A stretch of 9,241 nt of DNA, taken from contig DATHVR010000018.1 in NCBI GenBank assembly GCA_035461175.1, positions 1 through 9,241 on the forward strand, given 5' to 3'. Both the position numbers and the translations under genes were made by a program. Under the pieces are notes generated by a model. It saw only the letters and a list, made by a program, of their open reading frames with translations, did not search any database and was not told where the DNA came from. Numbering within the stretch: the stretch's first letter is position 1; every line of letters starts with the position of its first letter. The DNA comes from DATHVR01 sp035461175. GTDB taxonomy: Bacteria; Actinomycetota; Acidimicrobiia; Spongiisociales; ZC4RG35. Positions 1-5,341 of the stretch are shown piece by piece.

Positions 1-14
1 GAAAAACCCTTGGG

Positions 15-887
15 CTACCAGGCGATCAGGATGCGGGCCAGTTCTTCTCCGGCGTCCTCTTGCAGGAAGTGTCCCGCGTCACGGATGGTCTGGTGGGGTT
101 GGTCGGCGGTTCCCGGGACCAGCTTCTGGAACACCCGGTCGCCCCCGGCGGTGATGGGATCGGAATCCGAGAACAGGCACAGGAACGGCTTCTCCCACTG
201 CCGCAGGGCCTGCCACGCCTGACGATTCGGCTCGGAAGCAGGATCGTCGGGGCGGGTCGGCACCAGCGCCGGGAAGATGCGAGCCCCGGCCATGGCCGCC
301 TCCTCCGGGAAGGGGGCGTCATAGGCGGCCACCACCTCGGGTGGCAGGTCGGTGACGGTGGCTCCCTGGATGACCCGCCCGATGTCGAGGTGGGGCGTCT
401 CGACGGCGAAGCGTTGCCAGGCGAGGAAAGCATCGCTGGGGGTCTGATCGCCGGTGGGCAGGAAGGTGTTGCCCACCGCCACCCGACGAAAGCGGTCGGG
501 GGTCCCGGCAACGAGCCGCAATCCGATCAGGCCACCCCAATCCTGGGCGAAGAGGGTGACATCGTCGGGCCCCACCTGGTCCAGCCACGCCGCCATCCAA
601 TCCACGTGGCGCTGATAGGTGTAGTCGTCGCGGGACGTGGGCTTGTCCGACCGGCCGAAGCCGACCAGGTCGGGAACCAGGACACGAAAGCCCGCCTCGA
701 GCAGGGGCGGCATCATCTTCCGGTACAGATACGACCACGACGGCTCACCGTGCATCAGCAGGACCGGCTCGCCCTCTCCTTCGTCGAGGTAGGCGATGCG
801 CAGCCCGTCGACCTCCACGTAGTGAGGCTCCCAGGGAAAGTCGGGGAGGCCGACAAATCGTTCGTCGGGGGTGCGGAAGACGTCCAT
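15..887 (-). CDS. Haloalkane dehalogenase-like alpha/beta hydrolase (HLD-I type)
   Basis: This 290-residue alpha/beta hydrolase probably cleaves carbon-halogen bonds hydrolytically in the cytoplasm. The oxyanion-side motif HGEPSWSYLYRKM is at residues 46-58. The nucleophile-elbow motif AQDWGG places the nucleophile at D116 and a halide-binding Trp at W117. W157 in the cap (FLAW) appears to match the second halide Trp of DhlA, aligned from memory. The acid is probably D243 (SDSDPIT, after strand 7, as in subfamily I) and the base H273 (AGHFLQED). Length fits the family (about 290-310), and there is no signal peptide. The ATG at 887 is preceded by TATATT and exactly six bases, so the transcript may be leaderless. 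The repeat-protein gene ends 40 bp upstream on the same strand. True substrates cannot be read from sequence; many relatives are untested, and an epoxide hydrolase-like role is less likely because W117 follows the nucleophile. Confidence 0.88.
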   Translation of the reverse strand: MDVFRTPDERFVGLPDFPWEPHYVEVDGLRIAYLDEGEGEPVLLMHGEPSWSYLYRKMMPPLLEAGFRVLVPDLVGFGRSDKPTSRDDYTYQRHVDWMAAWLDQVGPDDVTLFAQDWGGLIGLRLVAGTPDRFRRVAVGNTFLPTGDQTPSDAFLAWQRFAVETPHLDIGRVIQGATVTDLPPEVVAAYDAPFPEEAAMAGARIFPALVPTRPDDPASEPNRQAWQALRQWEKPFLCLFSDSDPITAGGDRVFQKLVPGTADQPHQTIRDAGHFLQEDAGEELARILIAW

Positions 888-893
888 CGGAGC

Positions 894-899
894 AATATA
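894..899 (-). promoter_or_regulatory. Leaderless -10 element (TATATT) of the dehalogenase gene
   Basis: On the minus strand TATATT is followed by six bases and then the ATG at 887. That spacing puts the likely transcription start on the first base of the start codon. No ribosome binding site lies in between and no clear -35 is visible. The TANNNT consensus and 6-7 nt spacing are those known for leaderless actinobacterial genes; the assignment here is inference. Confidence 0.55.
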
Positions 900-927
900 G
901 GCCCGACCGCCCGGCGCCGACCTGGGA

Positions 928-1344
928 TCAGATCCCCGCCAGCACCTGATCCCACAGCGGGACCAGCGCCACCGGGACCACGATCGCCGCCACCACGATC
1001 ATGACCGCCATCTTCCAGGGCCGCACCGTCCAGACGATGTCCACGTCGAACATGCTGCCGGTCAGCACCTGCCGCAGCGGGATCCGGCCGAAGGCGGCCA
1101 GTGGGAACAGCCCCCCTGCCGTTCCCCCCAGCCCCAGCATCCCCGCCCCGTAGGCGAGACCGATCCCGAGCTGGCCGATCGCCACTCCGCCGACTGACAC
1201 CTGGCCGATCGCCACCAGCCCGCGGGCGAGCTGCCCGATCGCCACCACCCCCAGGGCGAGCTGACCGATGGCGATGAAACCGGTGGCATGCTGGCCGACG
1301 GCGATCCAGCCGTAGGCCTCGACTCCGACGTCGAAGAATTTCAC
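928..1344 (-). CDS. Decapeptide (AIGQ) repeat protein with C-terminal membrane segment
   Basis: I do not recognise a characterised function for this 138-residue protein. Residues 10-69 are a glycine-rich tandem repeat with a ten-residue period, of the pattern A-x-G-x-(V/I)-A-(I/V)-G-Q-(L/V/H). The same stretch can be read as pentads with Ala or Ser first and Gly third, which recalls pentapeptide-repeat beta-helices without matching their usual A(D/N)LxX signature. After a Gly-rich decay of the repeat (residues 61-79) comes a short linker containing RPWK, then a strongly hydrophobic segment at about 112-132 that probably anchors it in the membrane. There is no signal peptide. The start is GTG at 1344, eight bases after a TAGCGT element, with no strong Shine-Dalgarno sequence. 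The gene lies just upstream of the dehalogenase on the same strand and is divergent from the gene at 1445. A short solenoid used for self-assembly is possible but unproven. Confidence 0.75.
   Translation of the reverse strand: MKFFDVGVEAYGWIAVGQHATGFIAIGQLALGVVAIGQLARGLVAIGQVSVGGVAIGQLGIGLAYGAGMLGLGGTAGGLFPLAAFGRIPLRQVLTGSMFDVDIVWTVRPWKMAVMIVVAAIVVPVALVPLWDQVLAGI
1171..1320 (-). repeat. Five in-register 30-bp tandem coding repeats
   Basis: Five consecutive 30-bp units begin at 1171, 1201, 1231, 1261 and 1291. Each starts on the plus strand with a variant of CTGGCCGATCGCCAC. They encode the ten-residue AIGQ units of the minus-strand protein. The first half of each unit is conserved at DNA level, while the second half differs more, so the array looks old rather than freshly duplicated. 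Confidence 0.85.
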
Positions 1345-1352
1345 GGCCGGTC

Positions 1353-1358
1353 ACGCTA
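1353..1358 (-). promoter_or_regulatory. TAGCGT -10-like element upstream of the repeat-protein gene
   Basis: On the minus strand TAGCGTG lies eight bases before the GTG start at 1344. It fits TANNNT. The same seven bases also occur close upstream of possible starts at 4410, 5291 and 6967. It probably serves as a -10 for a leaderless or nearly leaderless transcript. Confidence 0.4.
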
Positions 1359-1444
1359 CCCCGCCCGGCGGCTCCGTCGAGTGGGATCCTTCCCCGTCTC
1401 CTTAAGCTGGGAGCCGTCGTGACTGCTACCCGGAACGAAAACTG

Positions 1445-1684
1445 ATGGACCTCGCCGCCGCCCTCGTTGCCACCGCCTTCGGTGGCCTGATGGGCTGGGG
1501 ACTTTCCCGTCGCGTCGACGACCCGCGTCCGATTCTGGTGACTTTGGCTGCCGGCGCCTCGGTCGGGGCTCTGATGTGGGCCCTGTCGCTGGGAGCCAAC
1601 CCCGCCCTCGAAGGCGGGTCGTTGCTGCTCGGATGCGTCTCGGGATTGGCGCTCGCCGTCACCGGTCGACGGGAGCCGGCTTGA
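1445..1684 (+). CDS. Small three-helix membrane protein, unknown function
   Basis: This 79-residue protein has three hydrophobic segments, at roughly residues 2-20, 30-48 and 57-73, joined by a basic loop (SRR) and short turns. It is therefore probably a small integral membrane protein; I do not recognise a named family. Its TGA overlaps the ATG of the truncated globin gene (TGATG at 1682-1686), so the two are almost certainly co-transcribed and translationally coupled. Its own ATG at 1445 overlaps, in the same way, the stop of an eight-codon GTG mini-ORF starting at 1419. No strong Shine-Dalgarno sequence is visible. Coupling to a globin could suggest a membrane partner in oxygen or redox handling, but that is only context. 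Confidence 0.6.
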   Translation: MDLAAALVATAFGGLMGWGLSRRVDDPRPILVTLAAGASVGALMWALSLGANPALEGGSLLLGCVSGLALAVTGRREPA

Positions 1685-2115
1685 TGGAGATCGGCGTCGG
1701 ACGCCCCTGGGGTGATGCCGCCACGGTCTACGAGGCGATCGGAGGCGATGCCGCCGTGCGCCGTCTCGCCGACTCCTTCTACGACATCGTCGAGGAGGAG
1801 GCGCCGCTGCTGCAGACCATGCTCCCGGCCAACACCTCCATCTCCCGCCAGAAGCTGTACGAGTTCTTGAGCGGATGGATGGGCGGTCCCCACCTCTACT
1901 GGGAGCGAAGGGGACATCCCGCCTTGCGGATGCGCCACGCTCCTTTCCCCATCGACGACCGGGCCGCCACCGAATGGGCCGATTGCATCCGCGCCGCCCT
2001 GGCGCGTTGCGAGGTTCCGGAACCGGCCCGTTCCTGGCTCGGCCAGGAACTGTCCCGGGTGGCGTGGATGCTGCGGAACCGGGTCACTCCCGGGGCCGGC
2101 CACCCCCCGGCCTAG
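1684..2115 (+). CDS. Group II truncated haemoglobin (TrHbO/YjbI-like)
   Basis: This 143-residue protein has the 2-on-2 globin pattern of group II truncated haemoglobins. The B-helix gives F32-Y33, with Tyr at B10 as a distal ligand-stabilising residue. The FLSGWMGGPHLY segment (61-72) is the typical E/EF region. GHPALRMRHAPFPI (77-90) carries the proximal haem ligand H85 (F8), and W98 sits where the group II TrpG8 is expected. The family binds oxygen or other small ligands and may act in oxygen delivery, peroxide chemistry or NO detoxification in the cytoplasm. The ATG at 1684 was chosen over an in-frame upstream start because it overlaps the preceding stop, has GGGAG eight bases before it, and leaves a normal-length protein. 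Its 3' end overlaps the convergent znuC gene by 32 bp. Confidence 0.9.
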   Translation: MEIGVGRPWGDAATVYEAIGGDAAVRRLADSFYDIVEEEAPLLQTMLPANTSISRQKLYEFLSGWMGGPHLYWERRGHPALRMRHAPFPIDDRAATEWADCIRAALARCEVPEPARSWLGQELSRVAWMLRNRVTPGAGHPPA

Positions 2116-2920
2116 TCGGGGCGGCTGGTTTCCCGTGCACATGCCGGCGGGCGGCCGGTTGATGGGCGGCATCGTCGAGATGCAGGTGACCCTCCAAGTC
2201 GCCGGCCGCGAACCCGTAGGCGGCGGCCAGGTGCTCGGCGGTGAGGACCTGCTCGGGGGCCCCCTCGGCGACCACCCGCCCCGCTAGGAGGAGGACGTAA
2301 TCGGCCTGGCGGGCCTCGCCGAAGTCGTGGGTCGTGACCACGACCGGCCGCTCCCGCCGGGCCTCATCGGCGATGGCTTCGTGGATGACCCGGGCCGAAA
2401 CCACATCGAGCGCCATGGTGGGCTCATCCAGCAACAGCATCTCCCGCTCCTGGACCAGGCCCTGGGCAACGAACACCCGCTGGCGCTGGCCACCCGACAG
2501 TTCCCGCAGATGGCGGGCCTGGAGGTCGACCAGATCGAGACGCTCCAGGGCTTGCTCGAGTGCCTCCCGGTCATCGTCACCGAATCGTCCGATCAAACCG
2601 AGGGACGAGTAGCGGCCCATCGCCACCACCTCGCGCACCGTGACCGGGAGCGCGTCGTTCACCTTGGTGCTCTGGGGGACGAACGCGACCCGGGACCGGA
2701 CATCCGTCGGCTCCTGGGCCAGGGTCCGCACCGCCCCCCCGGCGGGACGATGCAGGCCGGCGATCGCCGCCAGCACCGTCGACTTGCCCGAGCCGTTCGG
2801 CCCGATGACGACCGTGACTCCCGCCCCGGGTAGGGAAAAGCTGGACTCGGCCAGGGCTACCGTCGACCCGTACTTCAGCACCAGGTCGGTCGCCATCGCG
2901 GCCGGGCTGTCTACCGGCAC
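2084..2920 (-). CDS. znuC: Zinc ABC transporter ATPase ZnuC
   Basis: This is the nucleotide-binding subunit of a high-affinity zinc (or manganese/zinc) importer. It would drive the permease encoded at 4410 using metal delivered by the lipoprotein encoded at 3453. All ATPase motifs are present (numbering from the GTG at 2920): Walker A GPNGSGKST at 40-48, Q-loop Q83, signature LSGGQ at 141-145, Walker B LLLDEP with D165/E166, and switch H198. The C-terminus extends into a tail of about 35 residues with H245, H247, H253, H260 and H262, then a Gly/Pro/Arg-rich end. Start choice is uncertain. GTG 2920 has AAGGGG ten bases upstream, overlaps the zur stop, and keeps the first beta-strand. ATG 2896 would cut into that strand, and GTG 2929 is also possible. 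It is coupled to zur in one operon. Confidence 0.88.
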   Translation of the reverse strand: MPVDSPAAMATDLVLKYGSTVALAESSFSLPGAGVTVVIGPNGSGKSTVLAAIAGLHRPAGGAVRTLAQEPTDVRSRVAFVPQSTKVNDALPVTVREVVAMGRYSSLGLIGRFGDDDREALEQALERLDLVDLQARHLRELSGGQRQRVFVAQGLVQEREMLLLDEPTMALDVVSARVIHEAIADEARRERPVVVTTHDFGEARQADYVLLLAGRVVAEGAPEQVLTAEHLAAAYGFAAGDLEGHLHLDDAAHQPAARRHVHGKPAAPTRPGGGRPRE

Positions 2921-3381
2921 GACGGACACACCCCTTCGATCTCGAGGTTGTGCCCGGAGACCCGGTAGCCGGACCGTCCCGCCGCCTTGCGGGCGAGCTC
3001 GTCGAGGGCGGATTCGGCCGCGTCGCCCAGTTCTACGTCCGCCACGGCTCCGCAGTCGACGCACACCAGATGGTGATGGTGGCCGCCCAGCCACTCGGCC
3101 AGTTCGTAGCGGGCCAGACCGTCGGCATCGTGGTGGCGCTCCAGCACCCCCGCCTCGTCGAGGACCGTGAGATTCCGATACAGCGACGACAGGGGCACCC
3201 GCATCCGATCGTGGAGTTCCGCCGCCGACTCGGGACCGTCCACCTTGACCAGGGCGTTGATCACGGTCTGCCGGCCGCTGGTGTAGCGGATGTGCCGCTC
3301 GGCCAGGTGGCGCCGCACCGCCTCGTGCAGGTCCGCCGAAAGGTGGGCGGCGGCAGTCTTGGTCTCGGTTCTTCGGATCAC
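2911..3381 (-). CDS. zur: Fur-family zinc uptake regulator (Zur)
   Basis: This 156-residue Fur-family repressor probably senses zinc and represses the surrounding uptake genes when zinc is plentiful. The N-terminal winged helix has the recognition helix around SSLYRNLTVLDEAGV (65-79). The dimerisation domain begins at the HHHH run (101-104), followed by CVDC (C107, C110), and ends with CPSC (C152, C155). The two Cys pairs form the structural zinc site of the family. The Zur assignment, rather than Fur or another metal sensor, rests mainly on its position between znuC and znuA. The start is GTG at 3381 with GGAAGG closely upstream. The gene overlaps znuC at its 3' end. The intergenic operator at 3429-3447 covers its likely -10, so it probably represses itself as well as znuA. 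Confidence 0.88.
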   Translation of the reverse strand: MIRRTETKTAAAHLSADLHEAVRRHLAERHIRYTSGRQTVINALVKVDGPESAAELHDRMRVPLSSLYRNLTVLDEAGVLERHHDADGLARYELAEWLGGHHHHLVCVDCGAVADVELGDAAESALDELARKAAGRSGYRVSGHNLEIEGVCPSCR

Positions 3382-3428
3382 TTGGCCTTCCGTTCGTTCC
3401 GCCGTTCCCGGTTGGAAAGGAGTGAGTT

Positions 3429-3447
3429 AAGATTAATTCTCATTCTC
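3429..3447. promoter_or_regulatory. Fur/Zur-type operator between zur and znuA
   Basis: Read on the minus strand this site is GAGAATGAGAATTAATCTT. It matches the classic 19-bp Fur-box (GATAAT hexamer array) at 13 of 19 positions by eye, with two direct GAGAAT hexamers and a partial inverted copy. Two overlapping 7-1-7 palindromes can be drawn, at 3428-3442 and 3434-3448. It is an AT-rich island in GC-rich DNA midway between the divergent metal genes. Binding by the adjacent Fur-family protein is inference. Confidence 0.75.
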
Positions 3448-3459
3448 ATTCCGTGACAA
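3430..3459 (-). promoter_or_regulatory. Probable zur-znuC promoter
   Basis: On the minus strand TTGTCA (3459-3454, five of six to TTGACA) is followed after 18 bp by TAATCT (3435-3430, fits TANNNT). This would start transcription near 3423 and leave an untranslated leader of about 40 nt before the GTG at 3381. The operator lies over the -10 and spacer, as expected for a repressible promoter. Confidence 0.45.
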
Positions 3460-4397
3460 GTGCTCGTATGCGATACCGAACCATCCTCAGCATCCTCCTC
3501 GTCTTCACCCTCATCTCCGGGTGCGCCTCCGGCGAAGCCGGCGACGAACTGACGGTCGTCGCCACCACCACCATCATCGGCGACGTCGTGGCCGGAATCG
3601 TGGGCGACGCCGGCAGCGTCGACGTCCTCATCGACGGGCAGGCCGACCCCCACGAGTTCTCCCCCTCGGCGGCCGAGACCGCCGGGGTGCTGTCGGCCGA
3701 TCTGGTCGTCGCCAACGGCCTCGACCTCGAAGCCGGGGCCCTTTCCCTGCTCGAGTCGGCCGAGGCGGACGGAGTTCCGGTCCTCTATCTGGCAGCACAA
3801 CTCGATCCCCTCCCCTTCCGGGGTGACGAGCACGATCACGAAGAGGAAGACGAAGACGCACATGAGGGAGACGACCCCCACTTCTGGCTCGACCCGGTCC
3901 GGATGGCGGCGGCCACCGATCTCATCGCCGACGCTCTCGCCGAGATCGAACCCGAGGGGGATTGGTCCGAGCGGGCCGCCTCGGTACAGGCCGACCTGGA
4001 GGAACTCCATTCCGAGATCGAGCAGGTGCTCGCCCCCATCCCCGAGGACCGACGCAAGCTCGTCACCAATCACGAAGCCCTCGGGTACCTCGCCGACCGC
4101 TACGGGTTCGAGGTGGTCTCCACGGTCATCCCGGGAGGTTCGACGATGGGTGAGCCCAGTGCCTCCGACCTGGCCGAACTGGCCGAACTGTTACGGGCCG
4201 AGGACATCCGGGCCATCTTCGCCGAGACCACCAGTCCCCGCACCCTCGCCGAGGCGGTGGCGGCCGAACTAGGCGACTCGGTACGGATCTACGACCTCTA
4301 CACCGGCGCTCTCGGTTCGCCCGGCTCGGGTGCCGACACCTATGCGGGCATGATGCGGACCAACGCCAACACCATCGCCGAAGCACTGACCCGGTAG
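3453..4397 (+). CDS. znuA: Zinc-binding lipoprotein ZnuA (ABC transporter substrate-binding protein)
   Basis: This extracytoplasmic metal-binding lipoprotein of the ZnuA/TroA family captures zinc for the permease. Numbering is from the GTG at 3453. A hydrophobic signal leads to lipobox LISGC with the lipidated C24. Metal ligands expected in the family are H67 (DPHEFSPS), H143 (DPHFWLDP), H207 (TNHEALGYLADRYGF) and an acidic residue, E258 (AETT) or D281 (YDLYTG). A short His/acid loop at 125-142 (H127, H129, H137 among many Glu/Asp) is the zinc-type loop and favours zinc over manganese. The start could instead be ATG 3468, which gives a tidier signal peptide (MRYRTILSILL); neither start has a clear Shine-Dalgarno sequence. 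It is divergent from zur across the operator, and znuB follows after 12 bp. Confidence 0.92.
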   Translation: MTSARMRYRTILSILLVFTLISGCASGEAGDELTVVATTTIIGDVVAGIVGDAGSVDVLIDGQADPHEFSPSAAETAGVLSADLVVANGLDLEAGALSLLESAEADGVPVLYLAAQLDPLPFRGDEHDHEEEDEDAHEGDDPHFWLDPVRMAAATDLIADALAEIEPEGDWSERAASVQADLEELHSEIEQVLAPIPEDRRKLVTNHEALGYLADRYGFEVVSTVIPGGSTMGEPSASDLAELAELLRAEDIRAIFAETTSPRTLAEAVAAELGDSVRIYDLYTGALGSPGSGADTYAGMMRTNANTIAEALTR

Positions 4398-4409
4398 CGT
4401 GGGGCGACG

Positions 4410-5231
4410 ATGGACTGGCTGATCGAGCCCTTCTCCTACCCGTTCATGCAGCGAGCCCTGCTGGCCGGCATCCTTGCCGCCGTCATCACCGCCCTGGTCG
4501 GCACCTGGGTGGTGCTGAGGGGGCTCACCTTCATGGGCGACGCTCTCGCCCACGGGGTGCTGCCCGGAATCGCCCTGGGGGTGGTGCTGGGATACGACCT
4601 CACGTTGGGGGCGGCGCTCTCGGCGGCAGTGATGGTGGCCGGGATCAACCTGGTCCACCGGCGTTCACGCCTCAACGAGGACGTCGGCATCGGCCTTCTC
4701 TTCGTGGGCATGCTGGCGGTGGGGGTGGTGGTCATCTCCCGTTCCCGGAGCTACTCGGGCAGTCTCACCGACATCCTCTTCGGCAACGCCCTCGCCACTT
4801 CGGGCTCCGACATCCTCCTCCTGGCCGCCACGCTGGCCGTGGTCGGCATCACCACCGCCGTCTTCTACCGGGCGTTCCTGGTCCTGTCGTTCAACGACCA
4901 GAAGGCGGAGATGCTCGGCCTGCACCCTCGCCTCGCCCACGTCGTGATGCTCACCCTCGTCACGCTGGCGATCGTGTCGTCGTTCCAGACCGTGGGCACC
5001 CTGTTGGTGTTCGGCCTGCTGGTCGCCCCTCCCGCTACCGCCTCCCTCCTGGCTCGGCGGGTCCCGGCCATGATGATCGTGGCCGGAGTGGTGGGAGCGG
5101 GGGCCGTGGCGGTCGGGCTGTTGGTCTCCTGGCATGCCGACACCGCCGCCAGTGCCACCGTCGCCGCGGTGGCGGTCGCCTTCTTCTTCCTGGTGTTCGG
5201 GTTGCGGGGCATTCCCGAGGGGTCCGGCTGA
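4410..5231 (+). CDS. znuB: Zinc ABC transporter permease ZnuB
   Basis: This 273-residue integral membrane protein of the ABC-3 (ZnuB/TroC) family forms the zinc channel. Around eight hydrophobic segments are visible, beginning with ALLAGILAAVITALVGTWVV. The family-typical stretch GLTFMGDALAHGVLPGIALG is at residues 38-57. A cytoplasmic coupling region around FNDQKAEMLGLHPR should contact ZnuC, and QTVGTLLVFGLLVAPPATA is a late conserved helix. The ATG at 4410 lies 12 bp after the znuA stop, with a G-rich stretch (TGGGGCG) as a possible ribosome binding site, so it is co-transcribed with znuA. Its ATPase partner is not in this operon but on the opposite strand, after zur, which makes the transporter locus divergent. 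No gene follows closely, and the next promoter element is at 5278. Confidence 0.92.
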   Translation: MDWLIEPFSYPFMQRALLAGILAAVITALVGTWVVLRGLTFMGDALAHGVLPGIALGVVLGYDLTLGAALSAAVMVAGINLVHRRSRLNEDVGIGLLFVGMLAVGVVVISRSRSYSGSLTDILFGNALATSGSDILLLAATLAVVGITTAVFYRAFLVLSFNDQKAEMLGLHPRLAHVVMLTLVTLAIVSSFQTVGTLLVFGLLVAPPATASLLARRVPAMMIVAGVVGAGAVAVGLLVSWHADTAASATVAAVAVAFFFLVFGLRGIPEGSG

Positions 5232-5277
5232 GCGTTGGGTTCTCCGTGTCAACGGATCCCAGGAACACATGCCCGTC

Positions 5278-5283
5278 TAGCGT
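5278..5283 (+). promoter_or_regulatory. TAGCGT -10-like element upstream of the LLM oxidoreductase
   Basis: TAGCGTGGA lies seven bases before an in-frame GTG at 5291 and 58 bases before the preferred ATG at 5342. It matches TANNNT and shares TAGCGTG with the elements at 1353, 4395 and 6954. No -35 is evident. It could start a transcript with a leader of about 50 nt or a leaderless longer form. Confidence 0.4.
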
Positions 5284-5341
5284 GGACAGAGTGAGGCGCG
5301 AGTCTTCGGACCGGGCGCCGCAACCGAGGAGAGGAATACAG

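Noticed and set aside
60..1004. Long plus-strand ORF of 314 codons
   Set aside because: It is antisense to the dehalogenase gene, with Gly/Arg/Pro-rich low-information sequence typical of shadows in GC-rich DNA.
1426..2172. Minus-strand ORF of 248 codons over the membrane protein and globin genes
   Set aside because: It has no recognisable domain and lies opposite a clear truncated haemoglobin with key haem residues.
3378..4073. Minus-strand ORF of 231 codons over znuA
   Set aside because: It is a shadow of znuA. The Glu/Asp and Gly-rich composition follows from the sense strand, and znuA has lipobox and metal ligands.
4395..4410. Separate promoter for znuB (TAGCGTGGGG)
   Set aside because: The TAG is the znuA stop and the gap to znuB is 12 bp, so co-transcription explains it. 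It is kept only as part of the motif observation.
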